36,538 nt of DNA from Bacteroidota bacterium (lineage in GTDB: Bacteria > Bacteroidota > Bacteroidia > Bacteroidales > DTGW01). The number at the start of each line of letters is the position of its first letter. Positions within the stretch are counted from its first letter, which is position 1. Shown here piece after piece: positions 1 to 8,048 of the stretch. The position numbers and the translations under genes were made by a program. The notes under the pieces were generated by a model. It searched no databases. It worked only from the letters and a program-made list of their open reading frames with translations, and was not told the DNA's origin. The stretch is from contig JAKPGM010000051.1 in the NCBI GenBank assembly GCA_029550865.1, positions 1 through 36,538 on the forward strand. Reading direction: 5' to 3'.

Positions 1-292
1 CAACAGCCTTGAAAGTTAGCACAGGCCATCATCTAAGCGTTGTGCGGTGGGTAGCACAAATGCGCGGCGGTGTGGAGCAGTGAATGGTCAAAACGGCAAG
101 TATGGCCGCAGGGGCGCTTGTCGTTTCAAAGCGTTGGCAGGAGGAAAACCTTGAATGGAAACGCTGCAGCTATTCCGTTATAGTACAGGCCACAAAAATG
201 TCGCGGCCAACGATTTGGCTTACCCTGCCTGCCATCTCCGTTTTGACCAGAGCGGGTGAGGGATCATTTGTGCTTGATTTTCTTTGCTACTT
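1..292 (+). repeat. Left arm of ~290-bp imperfect inverted repeat
   Basis: This stretch reappears as its reverse complement at about 5262-5553, on the other side of the pyrB-pyrI-bglX operon. The longest perfectly shared block that I can trace by eye is about 80 bp (72-151). Divergence concentrates near 152-165 and 180-205. The left arm begins at or before the window edge. It contains an 11-bp perfect internal inverted repeat, GGTCAAAACGG (86-96) with CCGTTTTGACC (238-248). The open frame across it (84-503) resembles no protein family I know and runs into a palindromic repeat, so I treat the region as non-coding. Confidence 0.85.
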
Positions 293-315
293 TCTTGTAT
301 CAAGACAAGAAAGTA
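288..315. repeat. Hairpin at inner end of left repeat arm
   Basis: An 11-bp perfect stem (TACTTTCTTGT at 288-298 with ACAAGAAAGTA at 305-315) closes a 6-nt loop. It sits where similarity between the left and right repeat arms ends. Such self-complementary dispersed hairpins are common in Bacteroidota genomes; no function is implied by the sequence alone. Confidence 0.6.
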
Positions 316-360
316 GGAGAAAGGAAATAGTTGCTGAGACGAAGATGGATTGCAGTTTCA

Positions 361-422
361 TCCTCACCCCGCCCTGCCGGCCACCCCTCTCCTTGGAAAG
401 GAGAGGGGCCGGGGGTGAGGAT
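361..422 (-). repeat. GC-rich palindromic repeat, copy 1
   Basis: A REP-like palindrome built around CCCCTCTCCTT/AAGGAGAGGGG, flanked by CTCACCCC and GGGGTGAG. It is in the opposite orientation to the copies at 5061-5148 and 5614-5700. It lies about 60 bp beyond the bglX stop codon, so its transcript would fold into a strong hairpin at the end of the pyrB-pyrI-bglX message and could act as a transcription stop or mRNA stabiliser (inference). Confidence 0.8.
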
Positions 423-483
423 AAAAGGAAGCGGGCTGTGATGAGGTTGTACGCAAGTTCCATCAAGCCGCTGTATGAAAATT

Positions 484-3462
484 TTAACGAGAATTTGATT
501 TAAGATATTGATATACAATATCCTGGATAGTTGTTCTTACATTTAACTCGGCTAATTTATTGGTATAAGCATAAGGATAAGTACGGTTGGACAGAAAAAT
601 AAAAACAAAACGATACTGCGGATCGACCCAAGCCATCGTGCCTGTAAAACCAGTGTGTCCAAAACTAGATGGGGAACAAAAACGGCTTACAGGCGAAATT
701 TTGGTAGTATCCAGTTGTGGCTTGTCAAAACCTAATCCACGTCGATTGCCCATGCTAAGAAAAGGTGCTGAGGTAAAAAGTTCAATGGTAGTCGTATCAA
801 AATAGCGTATTCCACCATAGGTTCCTTTGTTGAGCAGCATGTGCATAAACTTTCCCAGATCATTAGCAGTAGCGAACATACCGGCATGCCCTGCAACTCC
901 GCCCATCATAGCTGCTACCGGATCATGAACCGTACCCTGGATTGTTTGCATGCGAAATATAGTATCGATTTCGCTTGGCGCAATCCTGCTTGCTGGATAT
1001 TTTTGTAATGGCAGAAAGGTTAATGTACTTGCCCCCAGAGGTCGATAAATCAGGCTATCCAGCCAGTTCTGCATGGGTTGTTCAATGATGTTTTCAACTG
1101 CCCTGTGTAGCAGAATAAACCCAAGGTCACTGTATAGATATTCCTTACGGGGTAACAGGGGCGTATCCTTTATTAAACGTATGATTGTATCCTGCCATGC
1201 ATTGCTTACATATAATCCTTTTGCTACCTGCAACGGATGAGTAATGGTTGGACTTTCTGAAAATATATCTGGCTTTATTCCACGATAGATGGCTTTTCCA
1301 TTTTTAGACTTTTTTTGAGGTGCTTCAACCATTAATACATGGGGCAAAACATCGACAACAGGCTGAAGTTTTGCCTGATGCGTCAGAATATCGGAAATAA
1401 CAAGTTTTCCTTTATTGCTTTTACGTACTTTAGGAAGAAATTTATATAGGTAGGCATCCAGCTTGATTTTATCTGCCTCGTATAATTTCATAATAGCGGG
1501 CGTTGTAGCAGCAATTTTGGTAATAGAGGCCACGTCGTACAAATCATTTATGTTTACTGGTCGTATCGAATCATAGGTAAAGTATCCATATGCCTTGTGA
1601 AAAAAAACCTTATTATCCCTGGCCAAATACACCACACAGCCTGGCATAGCTTTTTGGCGTATGGCCATATTGATAACCGAATCGACAGATCGTTGCAAGC
1701 TGTTACTATTAATCCCTACCTCCTCAGGCATAGTATATTTAATTCGGATGGATGTAGGAATATTGACTCCATATCGATAGGGAAACTGTGCAACACCGGT
1801 TACCGGCAAGCTTCCCTGTATAGGTATTCCTCCAAATACAGCCTGTGCTGTAATATCGTAAGCAGTCGTATTATCCTCATAAGCAAGTAGGACAGATTTA
1901 TAGGGATGAATGGTTGGAAAATAATTCAGAATGTACGGCGATCCAAAAACGCATAATATCGTAGGATAGTTAAAAGCAATGAGTTCGAGATAATTAATTT
2001 GCTGATCAGTAGTACCGTAACGTCGCGTAAAACGCATGTCGGTATTTAAAAGTAACGCAATAACTAAGTTATAGCCTGAGAGTTGCCGGTAAACCCGATA
2101 AAAGTCGCTATCCGTTGCATTACGATGCAAAGCAAAATAATCGCAGGATGTATACAAATTGGCCGTTGTGTTAAAACTATTGCCCGGCAAAGTATCACCC
2201 AGCGCTACAATAGCAATACGAAGAGTATCGAGACGTTTTAATGGGATAATGTCTTCGCCATTCACTAAAAGCGTTAAGGACGATTCATAGATCTGCCGAC
2301 GCAGAAGCTGGTACGCTGGTTGATTAAGGTCTGCAATGAGATGGTTTGTATCGATAGTTTGAAAACGGTGAATTCCCAAAACATATTTAGCAGAAAGTAT
2401 TTTCTTGCAACGTTGCTGAACTTCGGCCTCTGTAATAATTCCAGCACGAAAAGCTTTTACCAGCGTATCCACTGTTTCGGGCATATTTTCCGGCATTAGC
2501 AGGATATCGTTTCCTGCCTGAAAAGCTTTTATGGCAATAGCCCTGGATAAACCATTTTGTACTCCCTTCATATTCAAGGCATCGGTAAAAACCAGTCCCT
2601 TAAAATTCAACGTCTGCCGAAGTAATGTGTCGGTTACGCGACGCGAGAGGCTTGCAGGGATACGAGCAGAATCGTAGGCACGAACGTTCAGATGAGCTGT
2701 CATAATTCCCATCAGCCCCTGATCAATGAGTCTTTTAAAGGGATAGAGTTCAAAAGTATCCAATCGCTGTCGCGAATGGGTAACTATGGGCAAAGCATAG
2801 TGAGAATCGGTTTCGGTATCGCCATGACCCGGAAAATGCTTAGCAACAGCCAGAATACCATTATCCTGTAAAGCCTTCATGTAAAGGAAAGCCTGCTGGC
2901 TTACTCTATCACGATTACTTCCTAACGAACGACTGCCAATGACAGGGTTTCGCGGATTACTATTGATGTCGACTACAGGCGAAAAATTGGTATGTATACC
3001 CATTCGTTTTAGCTGAGCCGCAATAGCCACCCCCATTTTATAAATAAGCGAATCGTTATTCATAGCACCCAGCGTCAGCTGCCGTGGAAAAGGCAATACA
3101 CTATCAAAACGCATGGCTAATCCCCATTCCCCATCGACGCCAATGAGCAAAGGCGTCTGTGCCGATCGCTGCATCTGATTTACTAGTAATGCAACCTGCT
3201 TTGGCCCACCTTGAAAAATGATAATTCCTCCAGGATTATATCGTTTGATATTACGTATTGTCTCGGTCATCTGAACTGAATCGCGCGGATAAACCGCTGG
3301 CATAAGGCTTTGCGCTACCTTCTGCTCGAGGGTAAGCGATTGATATACCGAATCGACCCATCGATCACATGCTATGCTATTGCAAAATTGTGCTTTTAAA
3401 AAAACAGAGCAATAAAAAAAGAAAGTCAAAATCAATACACCCCCACGCACCCAAGTACCCAT
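484..3462 (-). CDS. GH3 beta-N-acetylglucosaminidase fused to a class C-type serine hydrolase
   Basis: A 992-residue exported fusion. Residues 1-24 form a hydrophobic signal peptide. Residues ~35-370 are a glycoside hydrolase family 3 (NagZ-type) barrel with the KHFPGHGDT signature at 208-216, downstream His221, and the expected nucleophile Asp294 in FTDALNMKG. Residues ~380-570 look like the GH3 C-terminal domain. Residues ~578-985 are a beta-lactamase/esterase-like domain with SITK (Ser646, Lys649), YSD (777-779) and HTG (936-938). This two-enzyme architecture is known in Bacteroidota and suggests periplasmic cleavage of cell-wall muropeptides or other amino-sugar glycans; the serine-hydrolase substrate is unknown. 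It is the last gene of pyrB-pyrI-bglX, 7 bp after pyrI, an unexpected partner for pyrimidine genes. The family is clear; the exact substrates are inferred. Confidence 0.93.
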   Translation of the reverse strand: MGTWVRGGVLILTFFFYCSVFLKAQFCNSIACDRWVDSVYQSLTLEQKVAQSLMPAVYPRDSVQMTETIRNIKRYNPGGIIIFQGGPKQVALLVNQMQRSAQTPLLIGVDGEWGLAMRFDSVLPFPRQLTLGAMNNDSLIYKMGVAIAAQLKRMGIHTNFSPVVDINSNPRNPVIGSRSLGSNRDRVSQQAFLYMKALQDNGILAVAKHFPGHGDTETDSHYALPIVTHSRQRLDTFELYPFKRLIDQGLMGIMTAHLNVRAYDSARIPASLSRRVTDTLLRQTLNFKGLVFTDALNMKGVQNGLSRAIAIKAFQAGNDILLMPENMPETVDTLVKAFRAGIITEAEVQQRCKKILSAKYVLGIHRFQTIDTNHLIADLNQPAYQLLRRQIYESSLTLLVNGEDIIPLKRLDTLRIAIVALGDTLPGNSFNTTANLYTSCDYFALHRNATDSDFYRVYRQLSGYNLVIALLLNTDMRFTRRYGTTDQQINYLELIAFNYPTILCVFGSPYILNYFPTIHPYKSVLLAYEDNTTAYDITAQAVFGGIPIQGSLPVTGVAQFPYRYGVNIPTSIRIKYTMPEEVGINSNSLQRSVDSVINMAIRQKAMPGCVVYLARDNKVFFHKAYGYFTYDSIRPVNINDLYDVASITKIAATTPAIMKLYEADKIKLDAYLYKFLPKVRKSNKGKLVISDILTHQAKLQPVVDVLPHVLMVEAPQKKSKNGKAIYRGIKPDIFSESPTITHPLQVAKGLYVSNAWQDTIIRLIKDTPLLPRKEYLYSDLGFILLHRAVENIIEQPMQNWLDSLIYRPLGASTLTFLPLQKYPASRIAPSEIDTIFRMQTIQGTVHDPVAAMMGGVAGHAGMFATANDLGKFMHMLLNKGTYGGIRYFDTTTIELFTSAPFLSMGNRRGLGFDKPQLDTTKISPVSRFCSPSSFGHTGFTGTMAWVDPQYRFVFIFLSNRTYPYAYTNKLAELNVRTTIQDIVYQYLKSNSR

Positions 3463-3469
3463 AATTTTT

Positions 3470-3946
3470 TTATATGAAAATGAAGTGTTCTTCGGTCATT
3501 ACTTTTTCACAAAAATGGCATTTAAGCATAATGGGATGATTTTCAACAACATGAAACAAAGTAGTTACTTTTTCGTGATTAGTAACACAATTGGGATTGT
3601 AACATTTAATAATTCCAGAAACTTTATCGGGTATTGAGACAGGGAGTTTTTGAACGACTTCGTAATTTTTAATAAGATTTAGTTTTGCGCTGGGCGCAAC
3701 AAGAGCAATTTTATTAATTTCCTCCTGCGTGAAGAAAACCCCTTCAATCTTAATGAGGGCTTTTTTACCCATTCTTTGGCTGTCGAAATTAGTTCCAAAA
3801 GTTATCTGGGTAGTAATTTTGTGCAAATTGAGAATGCTTATTACCTTAAAAAGATTTTGAGGAGGTATATGGTCAATCACGGTACCCTCGCGGATAGCAT
3901 TTACCTGCAATTGTGTTTTATCCTTTCCAGAATGCGAACAGCTCAT
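3470..3946 (-). CDS. pyrI: Aspartate carbamoyltransferase regulatory subunit
   Basis: A 158-residue PyrI, close to the family length of ~150. It binds nucleotide effectors (CTP, ATP) and couples them to PyrB trimers in the first committed step of pyrimidine synthesis. The N-terminal allosteric domain includes the stretch KVISILNLHKIT and the usual TFGTN segment. The C-terminal zinc domain carries four cysteines in the family arrangement: CYNPNC, then CHFC near the end. It follows pyrB by 10 bp on the same strand and precedes the GH3 gene by 7 bp, so all three are probably cotranscribed. The enzyme is therefore the allosteric holoenzyme type. Start ATG is well placed. Confidence 0.96.
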   Translation of the reverse strand: MSCSHSGKDKTQLQVNAIREGTVIDHIPPQNLFKVISILNLHKITTQITFGTNFDSQRMGKKALIKIEGVFFTQEEINKIALVAPSAKLNLIKNYEVVQKLPVSIPDKVSGIIKCYNPNCVTNHEKVTTLFHVVENHPIMLKCHFCEKVMTEEHFIFI

Positions 3947-3956
3947 GGTAAAACGA

Positions 3957-4871
3957 TTAAATTACACCTAAAATAGAAGTAATAATAGCCTGTCGGACAT
4001 ATAATCCATTCTGTGCCTGAGCAAAATAATAGGCTTTTTCATGTTCATCTACCTCGACATCGATTTCATTGACACGCGGAAGAGGGTGCAGAATACGCAT
4101 GTTGGGCTTTGTGTTTTTAAGCATTTCCGAGCGCAAAATGTATACATTTTTAGTTTTTTCGTATTCCAGTGGATCCGAAAAACGTTCTTTTTGTACCCGT
4201 GTCATATAAACAATGTCAGCTTCGCCAATGTATTCGTTTAAATCGGTATGTTCGTAGTAAGAAAGTTTAAGTTTCTCCAGATAGAGTTTATATTCTTCGG
4301 GCATCATCAGCTCTTTGGGCGATACGAAATAGAAAGTAGTATTGAATTGGCTCATCGCCATCAGCAACGAATGGACGGTACGACCATATTTTAAGTCGCC
4401 AACCATCAATATTTTAAGATTATCGAGTGTGCCCTGAGTTTTATAAATCGAATACATGTCGAGCATGGTTTGCGTTGGGTGCTGGTTGGCGCCATCGCCT
4501 GCATTGACAATGGGTACCAGAGATATTTCACTGGCATACCTTGCAGCACCCTCAAGGTAGTGACGCATAACAATAAGATCGCAATAATTACTTACAATTT
4601 TAATGGTATCCTTGAGTGTTTCCCCCTTGGTCATACTCGAGGAAGCAACATCCGAAAAGCCTATTATTTTGCCACCCAAACGACTTACTGCACTCTCAAA
4701 ACTTAAACGTGTTCGTGTGGAAGGCTCGAAAAAAAGTGTAGCCACTACCCTATTCTCAAGCAGATTACGTACTGGATTTTTTTCAAAATCCTGTGCAAGC
4801 GAAAGAATGTACAGTTGTTCTTCCTTTGAAAAATCGGTGATGGATACCAAACTTCGATTTTTAAGATTCAT
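3957..4871 (-). CDS. pyrB: Aspartate carbamoyltransferase catalytic subunit
   Basis: Condenses carbamoyl phosphate with aspartate to give N-carbamoyl-aspartate. The frame is open upstream to an ATG at 4967, but I start at 4871. This gives 304 residues, the family length, starting [11 protein letters not shown]. In addition, a perfect Bacteroidota -7 box (TATCTTTG, 4915-4922) lies inside the would-be extension. Visible motifs are the carbamoyl-phosphate site FEPSTRTR (48-55), the catalytic-loop segment SSMTKGET (78-85, Lys82) and HPTQ (131-134). It is the first gene of the pyrB-pyrI-bglX operon. Family assignment is certain; the start choice is an inference. Confidence 0.96.
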   Translation of the reverse strand: MNLKNRSLVSITDFSKEEQLYILSLAQDFEKNPVRNLLENRVVATLFFEPSTRTRLSFESAVSRLGGKIIGFSDVASSSMTKGETLKDTIKIVSNYCDLIVMRHYLEGAARYASEISLVPIVNAGDGANQHPTQTMLDMYSIYKTQGTLDNLKILMVGDLKYGRTVHSLLMAMSQFNTTFYFVSPKELMMPEEYKLYLEKLKLSYYEHTDLNEYIGEADIVYMTRVQKERFSDPLEYEKTKNVYILRSEMLKNTKPNMRILHPLPRVNEIDVEVDEHEKAYYFAQAQNGLYVRQAIITSILGVI

Positions 4872-4914
4872 GGCAAAGCTATTTGCAGCATTTTTTACAC
4901 ACTCGAACGCATAG

Positions 4915-4922
4915 CAAAGATA
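4915..4922 (-). promoter_or_regulatory. Putative pyrB operon promoter (-7 box)
   Basis: On the minus strand this reads TATCTTTG, a perfect match to the Bacteroidota -7 consensus TAnnTTTG. The transcript would begin near 4908 and have a leader of about 37 nt before the ATG at 4871. I see no convincing TTTG at the expected -33 position. Confidence 0.45.
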
Positions 4923-5060
4923 CACTTTTCTCAGGATTGTTGTATGAATGAATTTTATTTTATCCAATATTTTTACCGGTTAAAGTAACCTAAATGGATT
5001 TAGCTTGAAATCTGAAAATATTTGATATGTTTTCTAACAGGTCGGATGGAAGCACATGTA

Positions 5061-5148
5061 CCTCACCCCCAGCCCCTCATCCTTTCTATCCTCACCCCCA
5101 TCCCCTCTCCTTTCCAAGGAGAGGGGTGGCCGACAGGCCGGGGTGAGG
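5061..5148 (+). repeat. GC-rich palindromic repeat, copy 2
   Basis: About 88 bp. It starts with a CCTCACCCCC-type unit, repeats a second such unit, then has the CCCCTCTCCTT/AAGGAGAGGGG palindrome and ends with GGGGTGAGG. It is nearly identical to copy 3 (5614-5700) and is inverted relative to copy 1 (361-422). It lies upstream of pyrB. Confidence 0.8.
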
Positions 5149-5261
5149 TTGTAAATGAGGGGTGTCTGATAAGTAGGGCCATATTTTATATCAACCTATC
5201 CTTTGGCGGATACGACCCTTAAAAATTTACCTCTTCCAACCCCGTAGGGGTGGCATTTTGG
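5149..5261. other. Non-coding stretch between repeat copy 2 and the right arm
   Basis: No credible gene in the ~760-bp gap from 4968 to 5740. Apart from the repeats listed separately, this piece holds a small hairpin, ACCCC-GTA-GGGGT, near 5239-5251. Everything else is AT-rich with no recognisable features. Confidence 0.5.
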
Positions 5262-5553
5262 TAGCAAAAAGAAAATCAAGCACAAATGATCCCCCACCCG
5301 CTCTGGTCAAAACGGAGTATGGCAGGCAGGGTAAGCCAAATCGTTGGCCGTGACGTTTATTGTGGCCTGTACTTTACGGAATAGCTGTAGCTAACCCACA
5401 CCAGGTTTTCCTCCTGCCAACGCTTTGAAACGACAAGCGCCCCTGCGGCCATACTTGCCGTTTTGACCATTCACTGCTCCACGCCGCCGCGCATTTGTGC
5501 AGCCCACCGCACAAAGCTTAGATTTTGGGTTGTGCTAATTTTTTAGGCTGTTA
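5262..5553 (-). repeat. Right arm of ~290-bp imperfect inverted repeat
   Basis: Reverse-complement partner of positions 1-292. Conserved landmarks include TTTTGACCATTCACTGCTCCAC (split across 5461-5481) and GAAAATCAAGCACAAATGATC (5271-5291). Similarity stops near the GCTA/TAGC point at 5262 and near ACAGCC/GGCTGT at about 5545-5551. The arm carries the same internal GGTCAAAACGG/CCGTTTTGACC pair as the left arm. Confidence 0.85.
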
Positions 5554-5613
5554 TAATTTCTTCTTCCCAAGCCTTCTAGTTTTAATTTCAACCCCTGCCG
5601 CTGTCCCTTTAAT

Positions 5614-5700
5614 CCTCACCCCCATCCCCTCATCCTATCTATCCTCACCCCCAGCCCCTCTCCTTTCCAACAAGAGGGGTGTCCGACAGGGCGGGGTGAG
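5614..5700 (+). repeat. GC-rich palindromic repeat, copy 3
   Basis: Nearly identical to copy 2 over about 85 bp, with a few substitutions (for example CCAACAAGAGG in place of CCAAGGAGAGG, which weakens the palindrome). It lies ~40 bp beyond the end of the six-gene operon that finishes at 5740, where it could act as the operon's 3' hairpin. Confidence 0.8.
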
Positions 5701-5739
5701 TAAAATATCAGAAACTACAAAAATTGTGATGGAAAAAAT

Positions 5740-6699
5740 TTAATCCGTTGTACGAGAATCAGCAGCTGATTCTTGATTCTCAACATCTGATAAAAATTGA
5801 GTACGATACAAATTTTTGAAACAATTACGCTCAAATGCTGACGGCGAAAGCGAAGGTTGAAAATTGAGTTGCCCTTGAAAATGCTCAATCTTCTGAAAAT
5901 GACATTTTTGCATCCAATGCGATAGGTAATCAAGCATATAGTCTAAATCCCATAGCTGTTCCTCCCCTTTCTTAATTACGAAAGCATGCGCGCCCGAAAG
6001 TAAATATTTTATGATTATTTCGGGCGGTAACTGTGTATGGATTTGCACAGCAAAATTTGCTCGGGGAAAATATGCCGAAAGGTAAGCAATCCATTTTAAA
6101 TAAAATCGATAGTCGAGTCTTGTACCATCGTCGTAAGTGGAGTTAAATTCAAACTGTTCGATATCGATGTCCATAACCACCTGTTCGAAGGAAGGACAAA
6201 AACCCTGTACACCACGATAAAAAAGTTGCTCTACCATACTAAACAGGTTGGTAAAACAAACTGGCAACGATAATACAAGTGGAATACGAACGCTATAGGT
6301 TATTCGAGCAACAGTTTCCAGAAAAATTTTTTCGTAATCAGCCGATCGAAAATCCTTATCATCGGGACAAAAGAAAAGACGCAAACTGATGGCATGAGCT
6401 CCTGCTTCTTCAATCTTAGCGCAATAATCCTCCATCGACTGTCCCACGGTTCCATTCAGGCTGGCAATAACGGGTATATTGACAGTTTTACGCCATAGTG
6501 CAATATTTTCGAGATAAGCCTGACCCAGCGTTGAATCAACAATAGCAGCATCCTTCATCTCGTATGGAAAAGGTGAAATAATAATTCCACCCCATTTTTC
6601 CACCCCATTTAAATCCAGAAGAGTTTCAAGCGGTTCTATTTCCAACAGAAATGGATTAGCTAATGTTTGTTCTAGAAAGGTAATCTCGAGATTAGGCAT
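5740..6699 (-). CDS. Divergent dihydroorotate dehydrogenase-like TIM-barrel protein
   Basis: 319 residues resembling the DHOD-like family: PVIASLNGTVGQSMEDYCAKIEEAGAHAISL matches, in shortened form, the canonical VIASLNG...YA..IEEAGADALELN block, and the last third retains LKWIAYLSAYF...IHT...IIKYLLSGAHAFVI, the C-terminal barrel strands. However, the usual flavin-site lysine block (AVKLSP-type) reads LVLSLP, and the phosphate-binding part is poorly kept, so FMN binding and catalysis are doubtful. It is the last gene of the six-gene operon, 1 bp after the DUF2490 gene. It should not be called PyrD. A non-enzymatic or changed role is inferred. Confidence 0.75.
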   Translation of the reverse strand: MPNLEITFLEQTLANPFLLEIEPLETLLDLNGVEKWGGIIISPFPYEMKDAAIVDSTLGQAYLENIALWRKTVNIPVIASLNGTVGQSMEDYCAKIEEAGAHAISLRLFFCPDDKDFRSADYEKIFLETVARITYSVRIPLVLSLPVCFTNLFSMVEQLFYRGVQGFCPSFEQVVMDIDIEQFEFNSTYDDGTRLDYRFYLKWIAYLSAYFPRANFAVQIHTQLPPEIIIKYLLSGAHAFVIKKGEEQLWDLDYMLDYLSHWMQKCHFQKIEHFQGQLNFQPSLSPSAFERNCFKNLYRTQFLSDVENQESAADSRTTD

Positions 6700-6700
6700 A

Positions 6701-7405
6701 CTACTCGTTGTAATAATCTGATTTACGTTTGCTGGCTTTATACAAATTGTAAGACACCTTCCAGCCTACAATATAGGTAATATCCGTTTTTTTATCGAGC
6801 TGTTGCTGAAGCCCCCAAAAAGTAGCAATACTCATTTTTTTATTAAGCTGATATTTCCCGCCAAGGATAAAACGAAATTTATCGGCATAGGTTTGCGGAG
6901 CCAGCTGTGAAAAAAGTTCATAAGAAGTATAAAGTGTAAGTGGTCGAGTAGGCCATTTGAAGTTGATTGTTAATTTATTACGCCATACCAACACTTCATC
7001 ACTGATATAACCATTGGCCGCTTGAGCAATATACTCAGTTCGGGTTTGAAGCTCAAACACAAATCGCTGTATGCGTGGAGCATACTTGCACAGCACTATG
7101 CCCCGATGCTCGTTACGATAATACCCCTTGTCGTAAAAGCGAGCATATCTATATCCCCCCGTTGCTGTAACACGCTTTAGCAGCTTATATTTCAAACCCG
7201 CTTCGGTCTGATATTTTTTTATTTCCGTTGAATTATTATCCAATCGTAACTCATTATTCCAATACATGTCAACTTTGGAGCCCAGGTCAAAGTTCAAATC
7301 TATTTCATGCCATGATTCCAGGTCTGACTGGGCTTTAGCAGGTAATATTACAAAAAGCGTAAAAATGATGATAAATCTAATCCTCGTCGTCGTCATTATC
7401 GGCAT
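6701..7405 (-). CDS. DUF2490 outer-membrane beta-barrel protein
   Basis: A 234-residue exported protein. The signal peptide covers residues ~1-25 and ends with PAKAQ. The mature part has alternating aromatic/polar beta strands (WHEIDLNFDLGSKVDMYWNNELRLDNN, YKLLKRVTATGGYRY) typical of DUF2490, a predicted outer-membrane barrel family of unknown function. The start overlaps the 3' end of the DUF4956 gene by 29 bp; a second ATG at 7396 is equally plausible. Tight spacing on both sides suggests translational coupling in the operon. In this setting it could be the outer-membrane component of whatever the VTC/DUF4956 pair makes or moves (inference). Confidence 0.8.
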   Translation of the reverse strand: MPIMTTTRIRFIIIFTLFVILPAKAQSDLESWHEIDLNFDLGSKVDMYWNNELRLDNNSTEIKKYQTEAGLKYKLLKRVTATGGYRYARFYDKGYYRNEHRGIVLCKYAPRIQRFVFELQTRTEYIAQAANGYISDEVLVWRNKLTINFKWPTRPLTLYTSYELFSQLAPQTYADKFRFILGGKYQLNKKMSIATFWGLQQQLDKKTDITYIVGWKVSYNLYKASKRKSDYYNE

Positions 7406-8045
7406 AATAGTTATCGACCGTATTTTCGTCGCTGTAGTAATATATACTAATTTGTACTGTATCGCGCATGAAATTTATCTTACCTATTTCGACACGGTTA
7501 ATTTTCAAGCCTGTTCTTTGTTCAAGGTCAGCTATCAATTCCTGGCGTTTTTCAGGCTTGATCAAATCAATTTTTTCGTAGGTAATCACTTTACACGACT
7601 CATGACGAAGTAGCCATATTTTTTCCAATCCAAAAATGATAGCTACGACGATAAAATTGGTAAAAAAAATCTCCGCATAACTGCTTTTTTTGTTGGCCAG
7701 TGCATTAATTACAGAAATGCCAATGATTACGAAGAGATATGTCATCTCTTTTATAGGCATAGGATTCGTACGATACCGGATAATGCCAAAAACCGCAAAC
7801 AACCCCAAGGCAAAACCAAGCTGTAGCTTTACATTCCCCAACATAAAACATATTAAAAAAGTAATAACCGCTATGAGAATGTAAGTAAAAAGATAATCAT
7901 TACGTCGGGTGATGGGATAATACAGGAGACGTACAATGATAAAAACAACCAACAAATTGAAAGAGAAACGCAAAAGAAGTTCAGTAAAACCCTGGGGGTC
8001 GTATATGCTTAACTCCAAAAACTTAATTTCATCAATATTTTCCAT
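7377..8045 (-). CDS. DUF4956 multi-pass membrane protein
   Basis: 222 residues. There are four to five hydrophobic segments between residues ~25 and ~145, including YLFTYILIAVITFLICFML, LGFALGLFAVFGIIRYRT and IFFTNFIVVAIIFGLEKIW. A soluble C-terminal domain and an acidic tail (DNDDDED) follow. The FGIIRYRTNPMPIKEMTYLF block is characteristic of DUF4956. The family commonly neighbours VTC-domain genes, as here: the VTC gene ends 3 bp upstream. By analogy with yeast VTC, where a tunnel domain sits on a membrane channel, it may provide the membrane part of a polyphosphate synthase/translocase. That role is inferred. Confidence 0.85.
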   Translation of the reverse strand: MENIDEIKFLELSIYDPQGFTELLLRFSFNLLVVFIIVRLLYYPITRRNDYLFTYILIAVITFLICFMLGNVKLQLGFALGLFAVFGIIRYRTNPMPIKEMTYLFVIIGISVINALANKKSSYAEIFFTNFIVVAIIFGLEKIWLLRHESCKVITYEKIDLIKPEKRQELIADLEQRTGLKINRVEIGKINFMRDTVQISIYYYSDENTVDNYYADNDDDED

Positions 8046-8048
8046 GCA

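Noticed and set aside
84-503. Open frame of 139 codons across the left repeat arm
   Set aside because: It runs through a dispersed repeat and a palindrome, the right-hand copy does not keep the same frame length, and the translation resembles no known protein.
4872-4967. N-terminal extension of pyrB to the upstream ATG
   Set aside because: It would add 32 residues absent from the family, and a perfect -7 promoter box lies inside it.
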